A stretch of DNA of 61,860 nt from Prosthecobacter sp. Lineage in GTDB: Bacteria > Verrucomicrobiota > Verrucomicrobiia > Verrucomicrobiales > Verrucomicrobiaceae. Positions within the stretch are counted from its first letter, which is position 1. Each line of letters starts with the position of its first letter. Location: assembly GCF_034366625.1 (NCBI RefSeq), contig NZ_JAXMIH010000017.1:1-61860 (forward strand). The letters run 5' to 3'. Below are positions 7,651 through 17,489 of this stretch, piece by piece. The position numbers and the translations under genes were made by a program. The notes below the pieces were generated by a model. The model was not told the origin of the DNA, made no database searches, and was given only the letters and a program-made list of their open reading frames with translations.

Positions 7651-10425
7651 ATGAAAGCCATCCTCCTCGCCTTGCTCGCCGCCGTTTCGGCCCACGCCGC
7701 CCTCACCGGCCCCATCCGTGTGCTCTATCTCGATGCCGAAGGCAAAGCACAAACCGCCGTCGGCCCGCTGCATGAAGCGATGCGCGATCTTGGCCGCGAT
7801 GCGATCTGGTTTGATTACGCCAAGGAAGCACTGCCAGCCGAGAACTACGATCTCGTCGTCAAACCCGGCAACGATTTGAGCCGCGATGCCATCCTTTCCA
7901 AACTCTCCGCCGAGCGCAAAGCCAGCTATGAGGCCTTCCTGAAGCAGCGTGATCCCGAAGAGCGCAAGAAGCATCCACAGGTGGCCAACTACGAGAAGCG
8001 CCCCGAGCCGCTCACCCTCCAGCTTCCCATGAGCGTGAAGGCGAGCATGGAGCGCACGCAGGTTCCCGCCGATTGCGAACTCAAACTTTTCGCCAGCGAG
8101 CCGGACATCGCCAAGCCCATCGCCTTCGCGTGGGATGAGCGTGGGCGCTGCTGGGTCGTGGAGACGCGTGACTATCCGCACGGCATCAAAGAAAACGGCG
8201 AAGGCCAGGACAGTGTGAAAATTTGTGAAGACACCGATGGCGACGGCAAAGCGGACAAGTTCACCGTCTTCGCCGATAAGCTCAATCTACCCACCGGCAT
8301 CGTTTTTGCCCGCAAAGGCATCATCGTGGCCGCACCGCCGAAGTTCATCTACCTCGAAGACACCAACGGCGACGACAAAGCCGACAAACGTGAGACGATC
8401 ATCGACTGCTGGGGCATCCGCGACACGCACGCGCAGGCCAGCAACCTGCACTACGGCTTCGACAACTGGATCTACGGCTGCGTCGGCTACAGCGGTATCG
8501 AGGGTTACGTCGGCGGCAAAAAGCATCAGTTCACCATGGGAACGTATCGCTTCAAGCCCGACGGCAGCGCCATCGAGTTCCTGCACCAGTTCACCAACAA
8601 CGCCTGGGCACACAGTTATAATGACGCGGGCGATCAATTCGGCGGCACCGCGAATGGTGCGCCCATTTTCTTCGGCGGCATCCCCGCCACCGCGTATCCC
8701 GAAGGTTCACGCGGCATGACCGCGAAGAAGATCAACGTCGTCGACACCTGCCACACTATCACGCCGAACTTTCGTCAGGTCGATGTTTTCGGCGGCTACA
8801 CCGCCGCCGCTGGCAGCAATTTCATCTACAGCGACAACTTGCCGAAGCGCTTCCAAGGCAAAGCCATGATCTGCGAGCCCACGATGAAAGTCGTCTCCCT
8901 CGTCGATGTGCAGCCCGATGGCGCTGGCTACAAGGCGCTCGATTTCATGAACCTTTACGCCAGCAGCGATGAATGGAACTCGCCCGTCCACGCCGAAGTC
9001 GGCCCCGATGGTGCCGTGTGGGTCGCCGATTTCCAGAACTTCATCATCCAGCACAATCCCACGCCAAGCCTGGAACGCGGCGGCTTCGTCGCGACCACGG
9101 GCGTCGGCGGTGCGCATGAGAATGACCTGCGGGATCATAGCCGTGGGCGGATTTACCGGATTGTGGGCCGAGGGCTTCAAAGTCGCGGTTACGAAACACA
9201 ATGGAGCAAGCTGGAAACACAAAGAACTATGATCCAGAAGCATCAGGGAGTAGCTGAAGTGGCAGATTCTCTGCGCAACTCATTCAAAGGGGGCTTGGTA
9301 TCTGGCATGGGGCACATACACGAGCTTTGGACTCTTCATGGTCTCGGCAAACTCGACGCCAAAACCCACCAAGCTGCCCTCATCTCCAAAGACGCCAAAC
9401 TCCGCCGCAACGCCATCCGCGCCCTCGGCAGCGACAAGGCTGCGCAGGATCTCTTTTTCGGCTCCGGCGTGTTTTCTGATCAGGATCTCCATACCCGCCT
9501 CGCCGCATTCGTGAAGCTCGCCGAATTCTCCACGACGCCGGAAATCCAGACGCTGGTCAAAAAACTCGCCGCTGATCCTGTGGTGAAGAATGACGAATGG
9601 CTGACCGAGGCCATGAAGCTGCTCGGCAAGAAGCACAAGGCTCTCAACTACCAAGAAGGGCCGAATCTCATCGCTAACGCCGGGTTTGAGCAGCTCACCG
9701 ACAAGAAACTGCCTGTAGGCTGGAAGCACCGCGATTACGGCAAGCAGCCCGGCAACGCTGGTGCCGAATGGACCATCGTGAGCGGTGAAGGCAAATCTCA
9801 CAGCGGCCAGAACGCCTTCCGTGTCATCACGCGTGACCAGGCGGACACCAGCTTCTTCGCCGATGTGCCGTTGAAGCCGAACACCGAGTACAAACTCAGC
9901 GCCTGGATCAAAACGCACGGCTTCCGTGGCAAGGCCAGCCTCAACGACCACCTTGGCCGCGCTGAAACCAAAACCATCGGCCGCACGCAGGATTGGACCG
10001 AAGTCGAAGTCACCTTCAACAGCAAGACACGCAACAAAGCCAGCATCAACCTCCTCCACGTCGGCAAAGGCGACACCTACTTCGATGATGTGAGCCTCGT
10101 TGAACTCATTGCCGAAGTCGAAGACGACGAATCCAAGCTCGCTGGTGATGTGAAACGCGGTGAAAAAATCTTCTGGGAGCATCCCGTGGCCGCCTGCAAA
10201 AACTGCCACATTCTCAAAGGCCAGGGCAGCGCCGTCGGCCCCGCGCTGGATGGCATCGCCACACGTAAAGATGCCGCCTACATCCTAGAAAGCCTCGTGA
10301 ATCCCAACGCCAAACTCGCCGAAGGCTACGTCGCCACGCCGATCTCGCCGATGCCGCCGATGAATCTCATTCTGAAGCCACAGGAGTTTGCGGATGTGAA
10401 GGCGTTCATCCTGAGTTTGAAGTGA
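7651..10425 (+). CDS. PVC-type membrane-bound dehydrogenase with HEAT-like, carbohydrate-binding-like and cytochrome c domains
   Basis: This secreted 924-residue protein belongs to the large PVC family of putative membrane-bound dehydrogenases of unproven substrate. A signal peptide ends near residue 17, followed by a short ThuA-like remnant. The beta-propeller dehydrogenase domain spans about 130-505 and includes DTDGDGKADKFTVFADKL and DTNGDDKADK. A short helical HEAT-like region follows, then a jelly-roll domain resembling carbohydrate-binding modules at about 670-820. The C-terminus is a cytochrome c domain with CKNCH at Cys849-Cys852-His853. Residues about 507-555 are less GC-rich and poorly conserved in character. 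The DUF1501 gene follows 51 nt later, a pairing common in this phylum. Confidence 0.85.
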   Translation: MKAILLALLAAVSAHAALTGPIRVLYLDAEGKAQTAVGPLHEAMRDLGRDAIWFDYAKEALPAENYDLVVKPGNDLSRDAILSKLSAERKASYEAFLKQRDPEERKKHPQVANYEKRPEPLTLQLPMSVKASMERTQVPADCELKLFASEPDIAKPIAFAWDERGRCWVVETRDYPHGIKENGEGQDSVKICEDTDGDGKADKFTVFADKLNLPTGIVFARKGIIVAAPPKFIYLEDTNGDDKADKRETIIDCWGIRDTHAQASNLHYGFDNWIYGCVGYSGIEGYVGGKKHQFTMGTYRFKPDGSAIEFLHQFTNNAWAHSYNDAGDQFGGTANGAPIFFGGIPATAYPEGSRGMTAKKINVVDTCHTITPNFRQVDVFGGYTAAAGSNFIYSDNLPKRFQGKAMICEPTMKVVSLVDVQPDGAGYKALDFMNLYASSDEWNSPVHAEVGPDGAVWVADFQNFIIQHNPTPSLERGGFVATTGVGGAHENDLRDHSRGRIYRIVGRGLQSRGYETQWSKLETQRTMIQKHQGVAEVADSLRNSFKGGLVSGMGHIHELWTLHGLGKLDAKTHQAALISKDAKLRRNAIRALGSDKAAQDLFFGSGVFSDQDLHTRLAAFVKLAEFSTTPEIQTLVKKLAADPVVKNDEWLTEAMKLLGKKHKALNYQEGPNLIANAGFEQLTDKKLPVGWKHRDYGKQPGNAGAEWTIVSGEGKSHSGQNAFRVITRDQADTSFFADVPLKPNTEYKLSAWIKTHGFRGKASLNDHLGRAETKTIGRTQDWTEVEVTFNSKTRNKASINLLHVGKGDTYFDDVSLVELIAEVEDDESKLAGDVKRGEKIFWEHPVAACKNCHILKGQGSAVGPALDGIATRKDAAYILESLVNPNAKLAEGYVATPISPMPPMNLILKPQEFADVKAFILSLK

Positions 10426-10476
10426 TCTCAGCGAAGCTGAGAGATTGCCCACTGCGCCGTCGTATTCCCGACGTTC

Positions 10477-11898
10477 ATGTCATTCGCATCCTCATCACTC
10501 CATTGCTCCGGCCCGCTCTCGCGCCGCAGTTTTTTGCAGATGGGCACGCTCGGTCTCAGTGGATGGTCGCTCAGCGACACACTGCGTGCCGAAACACTCG
10601 CGAAGACCGCCGGAAAGCGGCTGAAGGACAAGTCGGTGATCTTTGTGTGGCTGCCGGGTGGCATGTCGCAGCTCGAAAGCTATGACATGAAGCCGAATGC
10701 GCCCGTCGAGTATCGCGGCGTGCTCAATCCCATCCGCACCAACGTCCCCGGCACGCACATCTGCGAGTTGTTCCCGCGCCAGGCCAAGATCGCGGACAAG
10801 TTCAACATCATCCGCTCGGTGCATCACGAGTTTGCGGATCACGGCGGTGGTCACAAGCGTTTCCTCACCGGTCGCCTGCCCGCATCGCCCGTCGGCTTCG
10901 TCAATGATGCGCCGTCGGTGCAGTCGATCATCAGCCGCAAACTTCACCGTGCCGGACAGGCAATGCCGACCTGCGTGGCGGGGGTGGATCGCGGACGGCA
11001 GGGCATCGACACGTTTTCGCTCGGCGCGGCCTATCTCGGGCCATCGGCATCACCCTTCATGGTCGTCGGCGATCCCAGCGTGAAGGATTTCAAAGTCGAA
11101 AACATCGGCCTCACGCCGGACATGGAGTCCCGGCTCGATGACCGCATGCACCTGCTGAAGGGCATGGACAATCTGCGACGCGAGATGGATCGCAGCGGTC
11201 TGATGGAGGCGATGGACAGCTTCAGCCAGCGTGCCTTCGGCATGCTCACCACGCCAGCGGTGCAGAATGCTTTCGACCTGAGCCAGGAACCCCCAAAACT
11301 ACGCGAACGCTACGGCTACAGCACCTACGGCCAGCGCGGCCTCATGGCACGGCGTCTCGTGGAAGCAGGCTGCCGTTTCGTCACGATGGTGTGGGAGAAT
11401 CCCTTCTCCACCGCCATCCCGAAGAACTGCTGCTACAACTGGGACAGTCACGCGGTGAACTGCCACATGTATGAAGATGCCCGCTGGCGCATGCCCGTCT
11501 ATGACCAGGCCGCTTCGGCGCTGATCGAAGACATCCATCAGCGCGGTCTCGACAAGGACGTGCTGGTGATCATCACCGGCGAATTTGGCCGCACACCGAG
11601 GATTAACACGCAGATCGGCACACAGACCGGGGTGACGCAACCTGGACGCGATCACTGGCCGAACGCGATGTCCTTCATCGTCTCCGGAGGCGGCATGCAA
11701 ACCGGCCAGGTCATCGGTGCCACCAATCCACGCGGCGAATTCCCCATCGAGCGTCCGCTGAGCCCGAACGACCTCTGGGCCACGGTGTATCAGCACCTCG
11801 GCATCGACTACGACGACACCTTTGATGATTTCCAAGGGCGACCGATGCCGATCCTGCCGTTTGGCGAGCCGATCAAGGAACTCATGCCGCTGGCATAA
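10477..11898 (+). CDS. DUF1501 family protein with twin-arginine signal
   Basis: DUF1501 proteins have an alkaline-phosphatase/sulfatase-like fold and are abundant in Planctomycetota and Verrucomicrobiota, usually beside cytochrome-bearing partners. Their biochemical role is not established. The N-terminus carries the Tat motif SRRSFLQMG, so export in folded form is expected. Family segments include WLPGGMSQLESYDMKPNAP, FADHGGGHKRFLTGR, YGYSTYGQRGLMARRLVEAG, ITGEFGRTPRIN and GRDHWPNAMSF. At 473 residues the length is typical. It probably forms a transcription unit with the dehydrogenase ending at 10425. Confidence 0.88.
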   Translation: MSFASSSLHCSGPLSRRSFLQMGTLGLSGWSLSDTLRAETLAKTAGKRLKDKSVIFVWLPGGMSQLESYDMKPNAPVEYRGVLNPIRTNVPGTHICELFPRQAKIADKFNIIRSVHHEFADHGGGHKRFLTGRLPASPVGFVNDAPSVQSIISRKLHRAGQAMPTCVAGVDRGRQGIDTFSLGAAYLGPSASPFMVVGDPSVKDFKVENIGLTPDMESRLDDRMHLLKGMDNLRREMDRSGLMEAMDSFSQRAFGMLTTPAVQNAFDLSQEPPKLRERYGYSTYGQRGLMARRLVEAGCRFVTMVWENPFSTAIPKNCCYNWDSHAVNCHMYEDARWRMPVYDQAASALIEDIHQRGLDKDVLVIITGEFGRTPRINTQIGTQTGVTQPGRDHWPNAMSFIVSGGGMQTGQVIGATNPRGEFPIERPLSPNDLWATVYQHLGIDYDDTFDDFQGRPMPILPFGEPIKELMPLA

Positions 11899-12016
11899 GG
11901 ATCAAGGCAACCTGAGAAGCGTGGGCAACGTTAGATTGACCAGAAGGGCAGTCTGGTCTTGGTAGCATCACTCCAGGCCACCGGCCTGAACGCAACCCAC
12001 AAACCTAACAACCTCT

Positions 12017-12487
12017 ATGGCACTCTCCGTTGGCTCCAAAGCCCCCAGCTTCACTCTCAAGTCCAAAAACGCCTCCGGCCTCAGCGATGTCTCGCTGCCT
12101 GCCGGCAAAAATACCGTGCTGCTCTTCTTCCCGCTGGCCTTCACCGGCGTCTGCACGCAGGAGCTTTGCGATATCACAGCAGGCCTCAGCAGCTACAGCG
12201 ATCTGAACGCCGACGTCATCGGCATCAGCGTGGACAGCCCCTTCGCTCAAGAAGCGTGGGCGCAGAAGGAAAAGATCGGCATCACGCTTGTGAGCGACCT
12301 CAACAAGGAAACCACCAAGGCCTATGACGTGGTCTTTCCGGGCCTCGCCGGCATCGGTGACACCTCTGCCCGCGCTGCTTTTGTCATCGACAAGAACGGC
12401 GTCATTCAATACGCGGAGCAGACCGCAACACCAAAAGATCTGCCCAATTTTGAAGCGGTGAAAGCGAAACTCCAGACGCTGGCGTAA
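12017..12487 (+). CDS. Peroxiredoxin (AhpC/TSA-type redoxin)
   Basis: This cytoplasmic thiol peroxidase reduces hydrogen peroxide or organic hydroperoxides. The 156-residue protein has the thioredoxin-fold layout of small peroxiredoxins. Its active-site motif PLAFTGVCTQELC contains the peroxidatic Cys46 and a second Cys51 that may act as resolving cysteine. Downstream segments ISVDSPFAQEAWAQ and RAAFVIDKNGVIQYAE are family-typical. No signal peptide is seen. It appears monocistronic and ends 26 nt before a strong intrinsic terminator. Its physiological reductant is not apparent. Confidence 0.9.
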   Translation: MALSVGSKAPSFTLKSKNASGLSDVSLPAGKNTVLLFFPLAFTGVCTQELCDITAGLSSYSDLNADVIGISVDSPFAQEAWAQKEKIGITLVSDLNKETTKAYDVVFPGLAGIGDTSARAAFVIDKNGVIQYAEQTATPKDLPNFEAVKAKLQTLA

Positions 12488-12513
12488 TCTAACTGACAAT
12501 CTGAAAAGCAAAA

Positions 12514-12545
12514 GGCGCGGGAGTTTAAACCTCCCGCGCCTTTTT
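12514..12545 (+). terminator. Rho-independent terminator after the peroxiredoxin gene
   Basis: A perfect 10-bp stem GGCGCGGGAG / CTCCCGCGCC (12514-12523 with 12531-12540) encloses a 7-nt loop and is followed by TTTTT. On the opposite strand the hairpin is followed by CTTTTGCTTTT, so it may also end transcripts of the convergent Wzc-like gene. Confidence 0.9.
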
Positions 12546-12568
12546 GATTTGCTACAAGCTGATTGAAA

Positions 12569-14758
12569 TCAGGATTTCGCCGCCGCAGGCGCAGCGGGCG
12601 GCTGTGGAGTCGTCTTCGCCGGGGCGTAGTAGTAGCTGGCGTAGTTGTAATAGGTGTACTCTTTCAGGTTGGAGCTGGAGCGGTTGAGAATCACGCCACC
12701 AATGTTCACCTGACGTTCGTAGAGCAGATCCAGCGCTTTGCCGGAGAGGCGGGCCATGGTGGAAGACATGCGAACGACGAAAAGAACGGAGTCGAGTTTC
12801 GGCGCAAAGCTGGCCGTGTCATCGGCCACGAGTACCGGAGCGCTGTCGAAGATGACGTAATCGTATTCTTCGCTCATCTCACGCAGCATTTCCTCGGCAG
12901 TCTTGGAAAGCAGCATCTCGGAGGTTTGATCAAAGACGTCGCCACGAGCAAGCAAGTCGAGATTCCTTGTGCTGGTTTCCTGCACAGCATCACGCCAGTG
13001 CAGTTTGCCACGCAAGGCCTCGCTCAAGCCAGGGGAAGACGGCAGTTTGAACAATTCGCTCACACCACCACGACGTAGATCGCAGTCTGCCAGCAAAACA
13101 CGCGCCCCGGCCAATGCCATAGTAACAGCAAGATTTGAGGTGACGGTAGTCTTGCCTTCATTGGGCACGGCACTGGTGATAAGAATGGTTTTCGGCGGTT
13201 TGCCCTGCCAGTTTTTGAATAGAATGGAGGAACGGATGTTGCGAAAAGCCTCCGCGTAAAGATGACGGTCATCATTTGGACGCAAGAGAGCCACGTCACC
13301 ACGGTTTCTCTGCTCGGGAACCTGACCAAGGACCGATTCCGCCGGGAAAAGAGCCTGAAATTCGCTGAATGAATTCATGCGGTCATCCAGACGATCAAAC
13401 AGCAGCAAAATGACGATGCCCGCACCAACACCGGCGATAAGGCCAATCACAATAGGCATGACCCAATCTTCGACGTTTTCAGATGCAGCGGTGGCACGCT
13501 CTTGAATCGCCACATAGTCAGCCTGAGAATTAAAGACGCTCTGAATTTGCTCCACTTTTTCAAACAGCTTCTCATAAGCCATTTTCGCCGACTCAGCAGC
13601 TTTCTCCAATTTGTCGTGTTCAGCGATCTTACCACCGAGATCAAGGGCCTCATTCTGTTTTTCGGCAATCTGTGCGTCTAGGACCTGCACCCGGCGCTGA
13701 ATGTCCCCCATCTGAGAATGCATCTCCTGCTGAATCTGGTCGGCATAGGAATCGAGAAGCGCTTTTTGAGCCGCCAGCTCTTCCGTCACATCCTGAACCA
13801 TTGGATGCTGCTGTTTGAACTGGATCAGCAACGAGTCCAATTTGGTTTTCAACTCCGTGATTTTCGATTTCGTGCGGAGATAATCCTGCTCCGCCATGGT
13901 CATGCCGTAACCACCTGGGGAAGAATCGGGTTTAATGCCGGCAGGCTGAGCGTTTTCGGGAGTTTTGGCAGTGGCTGACGACGGTGTTGCTCCTGAGTTC
14001 AGCATCCTCTCCCGCGCTTCCATGGCAGCGTTCACATTGGCAATTGCCAGCTTTAGCTCTTCGAGTATTGTGCGCTGAGTCTCGCGCAGAGATTGAAGGT
14101 TGTTCAGAAACTGAGCGGCTGCATTGTTGCCATTGGTGATGGTGATGATGTTGTTGGCAGCCCTGAACTTGGTGAGACGCTCAAGGCTTTCTTCCATGAC
14201 CTTTTGCTTGGTCACCACTTCCTGAAGAAACTGCTGAAGCACCTTGCCCTGCGCCTGCTCGCGAATGCTTTGCCGGAATGAGATGAACTCATCCAGCAAC
14301 GCATCCAGAAAGATTTTGGTGTACTTGGGCTCGGAACCGGTGGCAAGAATGTTAAAAATGGCCGACCCCTTGGTCTGAGCCACCCGAATCTCCACATCTG
14401 AATCTTTCACATCCGGATTCAAGGCCCGCACCCGTTCCAAGGCACGTCGTTTCATTTCGGCGCTTTCAACGGTTTCTATGATAGTACCATAAAAGTCCGC
14501 CTGCTGCTCACGCCAAGAGACGCTGTCATTGAAAACCATCTGACCACCGGCAACGAGTTTGGCAAGAGAGCGGAACTCCTGCGGACGCCCGGTAATGCGA
14601 AGAGCTTGAACACAGACGCCAATGCTGGCTGTCAGCAGCAAGAACCACCAGCGGCGGCGCAGCAGGATTTTATAGCGTTGAAACTTGGCCGAAGCTTCAT
14701 GAATGCGACTCAGGGTGCTTGACTGTCCCTGTCCGGGGAGATTGAGGGTTTGTTCCAT
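12569..14758 (-). CDS. Polysaccharide co-polymerase/tyrosine autokinase, Wzc-like
   Basis: This inner-membrane protein controls chain length and export of exopolysaccharide. The N-terminal Wzz-type domain has a first membrane helix at about residues 36-52. A long periplasmic coiled-coil region extends to about 425 and is followed by a second membrane helix. The BY-kinase domain has Walker A VPNEGKTT (Lys536), Walker A' LADCDLRRGG and Walker B YDYVIFDSAPV. The tail carries the Tyr cluster EYTYYNYASYYYAP, the expected autophosphorylation site, and a Pro/Ala end. At 729 residues it is a full Wzc/ExoP-type fusion. It lies downstream of a Wza-like gene and an outer-membrane barrel on the same strand. 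Confidence 0.92.
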   Translation of the reverse strand: MEQTLNLPGQGQSSTLSRIHEASAKFQRYKILLRRRWWFLLLTASIGVCVQALRITGRPQEFRSLAKLVAGGQMVFNDSVSWREQQADFYGTIIETVESAEMKRRALERVRALNPDVKDSDVEIRVAQTKGSAIFNILATGSEPKYTKIFLDALLDEFISFRQSIREQAQGKVLQQFLQEVVTKQKVMEESLERLTKFRAANNIITITNGNNAAAQFLNNLQSLRETQRTILEELKLAIANVNAAMEARERMLNSGATPSSATAKTPENAQPAGIKPDSSPGGYGMTMAEQDYLRTKSKITELKTKLDSLLIQFKQQHPMVQDVTEELAAQKALLDSYADQIQQEMHSQMGDIQRRVQVLDAQIAEKQNEALDLGGKIAEHDKLEKAAESAKMAYEKLFEKVEQIQSVFNSQADYVAIQERATAASENVEDWVMPIVIGLIAGVGAGIVILLLFDRLDDRMNSFSEFQALFPAESVLGQVPEQRNRGDVALLRPNDDRHLYAEAFRNIRSSILFKNWQGKPPKTILITSAVPNEGKTTVTSNLAVTMALAGARVLLADCDLRRGGVSELFKLPSSPGLSEALRGKLHWRDAVQETSTRNLDLLARGDVFDQTSEMLLSKTAEEMLREMSEEYDYVIFDSAPVLVADDTASFAPKLDSVLFVVRMSSTMARLSGKALDLLYERQVNIGGVILNRSSSNLKEYTYYNYASYYYAPAKTTPQPPAAPAAAKS

Positions 14759-14978
14759 GTTGGAAATTGCAATCCAAGGGTTAATTCTATCTGGGAGTCA
14801 CGGCTGACGTTGATCACACCGGAAAACTCCAGCACGGCAAGTTCGCTCAAAGCGGCGCTTAAGCCATTGGATTTTTAGATGGTCCCAATGTTCGATTTTA
14901 AATATTCAATCCAGATAATGCCATACCGCAGGGCAATAATGACCGGCGTCGCGATGTTATGCTGGAAAGTCGCCAGTT

Positions 14979-15701
14979 TCAGAAATTCCAATTAAGCTCT
15001 TCAACGATAATCACGTCATCCTTGCGAATGTATATATCCCGTTCGAGATCCCCACGTCGCATAATGCCGTCCACATTGACCAATATGGTCTTGTTGCCCT
15101 GAGGGGTCTTGCGAATGACTTTGACCTTCTCCTTGTTGGCAAACTGGGCAAATCCACCTGCCCTGAGAATTGCCTGGCTGATGGAAATGTCTTCATTTGA
15201 GGGTAAATCGTATTTTCCCTGTCTGGCGACGAAGCCAAACATGACATAGAACTCCAGATCCACCTCCCTCTCCTCCATCTGAGTTCTCTCGTTCAGCTTG
15301 TCGATGGCGATGACCACCGTGGCGTTTTTGAAGAAATTCTTTTCGAGTTCTCTCTTAATCGTGTAAGCGAGATCGCGGCAAGTTTTGCCTCTGGCATTGA
15401 CCAGTCCCACATAAGGCGCTTGCACCTCTCCGGTCACCGCAACCACTTGTTGGAGCGCATCACGTCGATCCTCCAGAATTCGTATGCTGATCGTATCGCC
15501 TGACGAAATAGGACGATTGTTGTCCAGAACATCCATGGATGTCAACACTGCCGCGCCTGCATTGAGCGATCCCGTCGTTGTTGAAGCAGTTGCTTGTCGA
15601 GCGGCTCGCGATGGCTCGGGGGAACGAAAACCGGGATCCTGAGCATTTAGGCATGGAACGATTATCGACAAAGCGAAGACCAAACAGGATAATTTCTTCA
15701 T
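14979..15701 (-). CDS. Polysaccharide biosynthesis/export protein, Wza-like
   Basis: This is a periplasmic or outer-membrane export component for exopolysaccharide. The 240-residue protein has a signal peptide ending near LNAQ at residue 21. A poly_export (PES) domain starts around SSGDTISIRILEDRRD, and SLBB-like segments such as GGFAQFANKEKVKVIRKTPQG follow. There is no lipobox Cys at the cleavage site, unlike E. coli Wza. The C-terminus DDVIIVEELNWNF ends in an aromatic residue. It sits between the barrel gene and the Wzc-like kinase on the same strand. The 220-nt gap before the kinase holds no gene I can support. Confidence 0.87.
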   Translation of the reverse strand: MKKLSCLVFALSIIVPCLNAQDPGFRSPEPSRAARQATASTTTGSLNAGAAVLTSMDVLDNNRPISSGDTISIRILEDRRDALQQVVAVTGEVQAPYVGLVNARGKTCRDLAYTIKRELEKNFFKNATVVIAIDKLNERTQMEEREVDLEFYVMFGFVARQGKYDLPSNEDISISQAILRAGGFAQFANKEKVKVIRKTPQGNKTILVNVDGIMRRGDLERDIYIRKDDVIIVEELNWNF

Positions 15702-15794
15702 AATGAGAGAGCAAAATCGGGAGAGCTAAAACACAACAGGGAGCAGTGGATGGTCAAACATCGCACAAGAAGAGACCTGTTTCGCACCCGTTCG

Positions 15795-17489
15795 TTAGAA
15801 ATTATAATTGAAACCAAAGATCACGCGCGACTGGGTGGAATCGTTGTTGGCCCCCCTGGAGTCGGTGATGAAGTACCGATACCCAAAGTTGACGCCCGCT
15901 TTGGCGGAAAGGACGTAGTTTAGGTCGAATGAGAAGCCATGCTGGTCGAAATCCGCACCTATTGCGACAGAATCTGCGCGGCCAAAATGATAACCCGTTC
16001 CAAGCCTGATCTTTGAGCTCAACTGATGGGTATAGTAGAAATCAACGCCGTATTGGCTGATGTCAGACTGAGCACCCGGGAAAGCAGGATTGGTAAAGGA
16101 TGGCTCGGCATGCTCGAAGTAACCCGAAAGTGAGAAACGACCGCCCTTCCACGCAACCATGGAGATACCATAATTGGCGAAGTCAGCGGTGATGAAATTG
16201 GAAGCAAGGTTGATGGAGGACTCATGACCAATGCTCAATGTGTGGCTGAAGCGGGCGTTGAGCTGGTTGGTCAAACTGAAGGTATAATAATAACCATTAA
16301 GATCCGTGAAATCTCCCGGTCCTAGAGGGGCAAAAATGGTAGGATCTTCAAATTCAAAATTTTGCACACCACCGGCCAGTTTCATGGTGGTGGATTTACC
16401 AAGAGGAACACTGACAAAAAGGCCCCAGTTTAACATGGTCGCATCATTCAGAGTCTGCTGATCATAATCCAAATATGAGACGCCTCCCTCCGTGCCCAAA
16501 ATCCATGTGGCTGTGGGGCTATAGGTCAACGAGGCGTGAATCGAATTCATGGTGCGGTTGAACTGCTGATTAGCGCTACCGAGCACATTCGAGATGGTAT
16601 TAGTCAAGTTCAGGGCCAAGGCCCAAGCAGAGTTGATTTGCCAGTTTGCTGCAACGCCAAAGTCATTTTGAAAAACTCCAAAACTAGCAGTGTTGTTGCC
16701 ACCCATAAAAGCGTTATTCACGGCAGGCCGCATCGACATTCGGTCATAAATGGTTATGTAAACTGGTCCCGCTTTGATGTCGAAAGCCAAGGTGCTTCCA
16801 GGAAGAAGATTCAGCATAGTGCCGCCACTGCCATATGAAGCAAGCTCGGGGTGATCAAAATAATGATCCACACCGATACCCGCCGTAAAGCTCAAAACAT
16901 TGTTTTGCGTGAGTCGGTAGTTGGCGCTGACGTTCAACAAGGTGCTGCTGATGAAATCTGAAACGGCTACAGGTGTCCGCTGCACATTGCTGTTGTATTC
17001 AAAGCCTTGATAGAGCCCCAGTCCAATGTTGACAGGCCCAAGCCGCATGTTTCGCTTGCCTGAAAGAAAGGGGTCGGATGTGTAGGTGGGGGCGAAGTAA
17101 CTCAGAGACTGCGAATACTGTCCCGAATAGCTGGTGTAATCACCCACTGCACGGGCGGCAAAGGCCGAACTGCCGCTTCTCACGGAGGGCTGGGAAATCT
17201 CACGATCTGACCGCAACAGTTGCTGCAGGCTTTGAAAGCCTTCCTGATCCTCTTGACTGACATAAGCACCTTTCTCATAATCATAAACAACGTCACCGCT
17301 ACGCGCGGCTTGAGCGCTCTTTTTCATCTGGCTGGATCGATTACGGAAGTCGTTGAAAAAGTTGCTCGTCTGAGAGGGTGAAACACCAAATTGCGCGTTT
17401 GCTCCCCGAGGCATCAGGCAGGCAGCGGTGAGGGTGAACACCAGCAGGAGAGAACTGACGGTGGCGGTTCGGGAGTGTTTGATCAGCAT
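15795..17489 (-). CDS. Outer-membrane beta-barrel protein of the exopolysaccharide locus
   Basis: This is a large predicted outer-membrane barrel. From the start at 17489 the protein has 564 residues, a signal peptide ending at GANA and a low-complexity helical stretch to about residue 110. Alternating hydrophobic and aromatic beta strands then continue to the C-terminus, which ends in FGFNYNF with the terminal Phe used by barrel-assembly machinery. Its position immediately upstream of the Wza-like and Wzc-like genes suggests a role as polysaccharide exit channel or surface receptor, but that is inference. Thirteen codons upstream of the chosen Met are also open. Confidence 0.78.
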   Translation of the reverse strand: MLIKHSRTATVSSLLLVFTLTAACLMPRGANAQFGVSPSQTSNFFNDFRNRSSQMKKSAQAARSGDVVYDYEKGAYVSQEDQEGFQSLQQLLRSDREISQPSVRSGSSAFAARAVGDYTSYSGQYSQSLSYFAPTYTSDPFLSGKRNMRLGPVNIGLGLYQGFEYNSNVQRTPVAVSDFISSTLLNVSANYRLTQNNVLSFTAGIGVDHYFDHPELASYGSGGTMLNLLPGSTLAFDIKAGPVYITIYDRMSMRPAVNNAFMGGNNTASFGVFQNDFGVAANWQINSAWALALNLTNTISNVLGSANQQFNRTMNSIHASLTYSPTATWILGTEGGVSYLDYDQQTLNDATMLNWGLFVSVPLGKSTTMKLAGGVQNFEFEDPTIFAPLGPGDFTDLNGYYYTFSLTNQLNARFSHTLSIGHESSINLASNFITADFANYGISMVAWKGGRFSLSGYFEHAEPSFTNPAFPGAQSDISQYGVDFYYTHQLSSKIRLGTGYHFGRADSVAIGADFDQHGFSFDLNYVLSAKAGVNFGYRYFITDSRGANNDSTQSRVIFGFNYNF

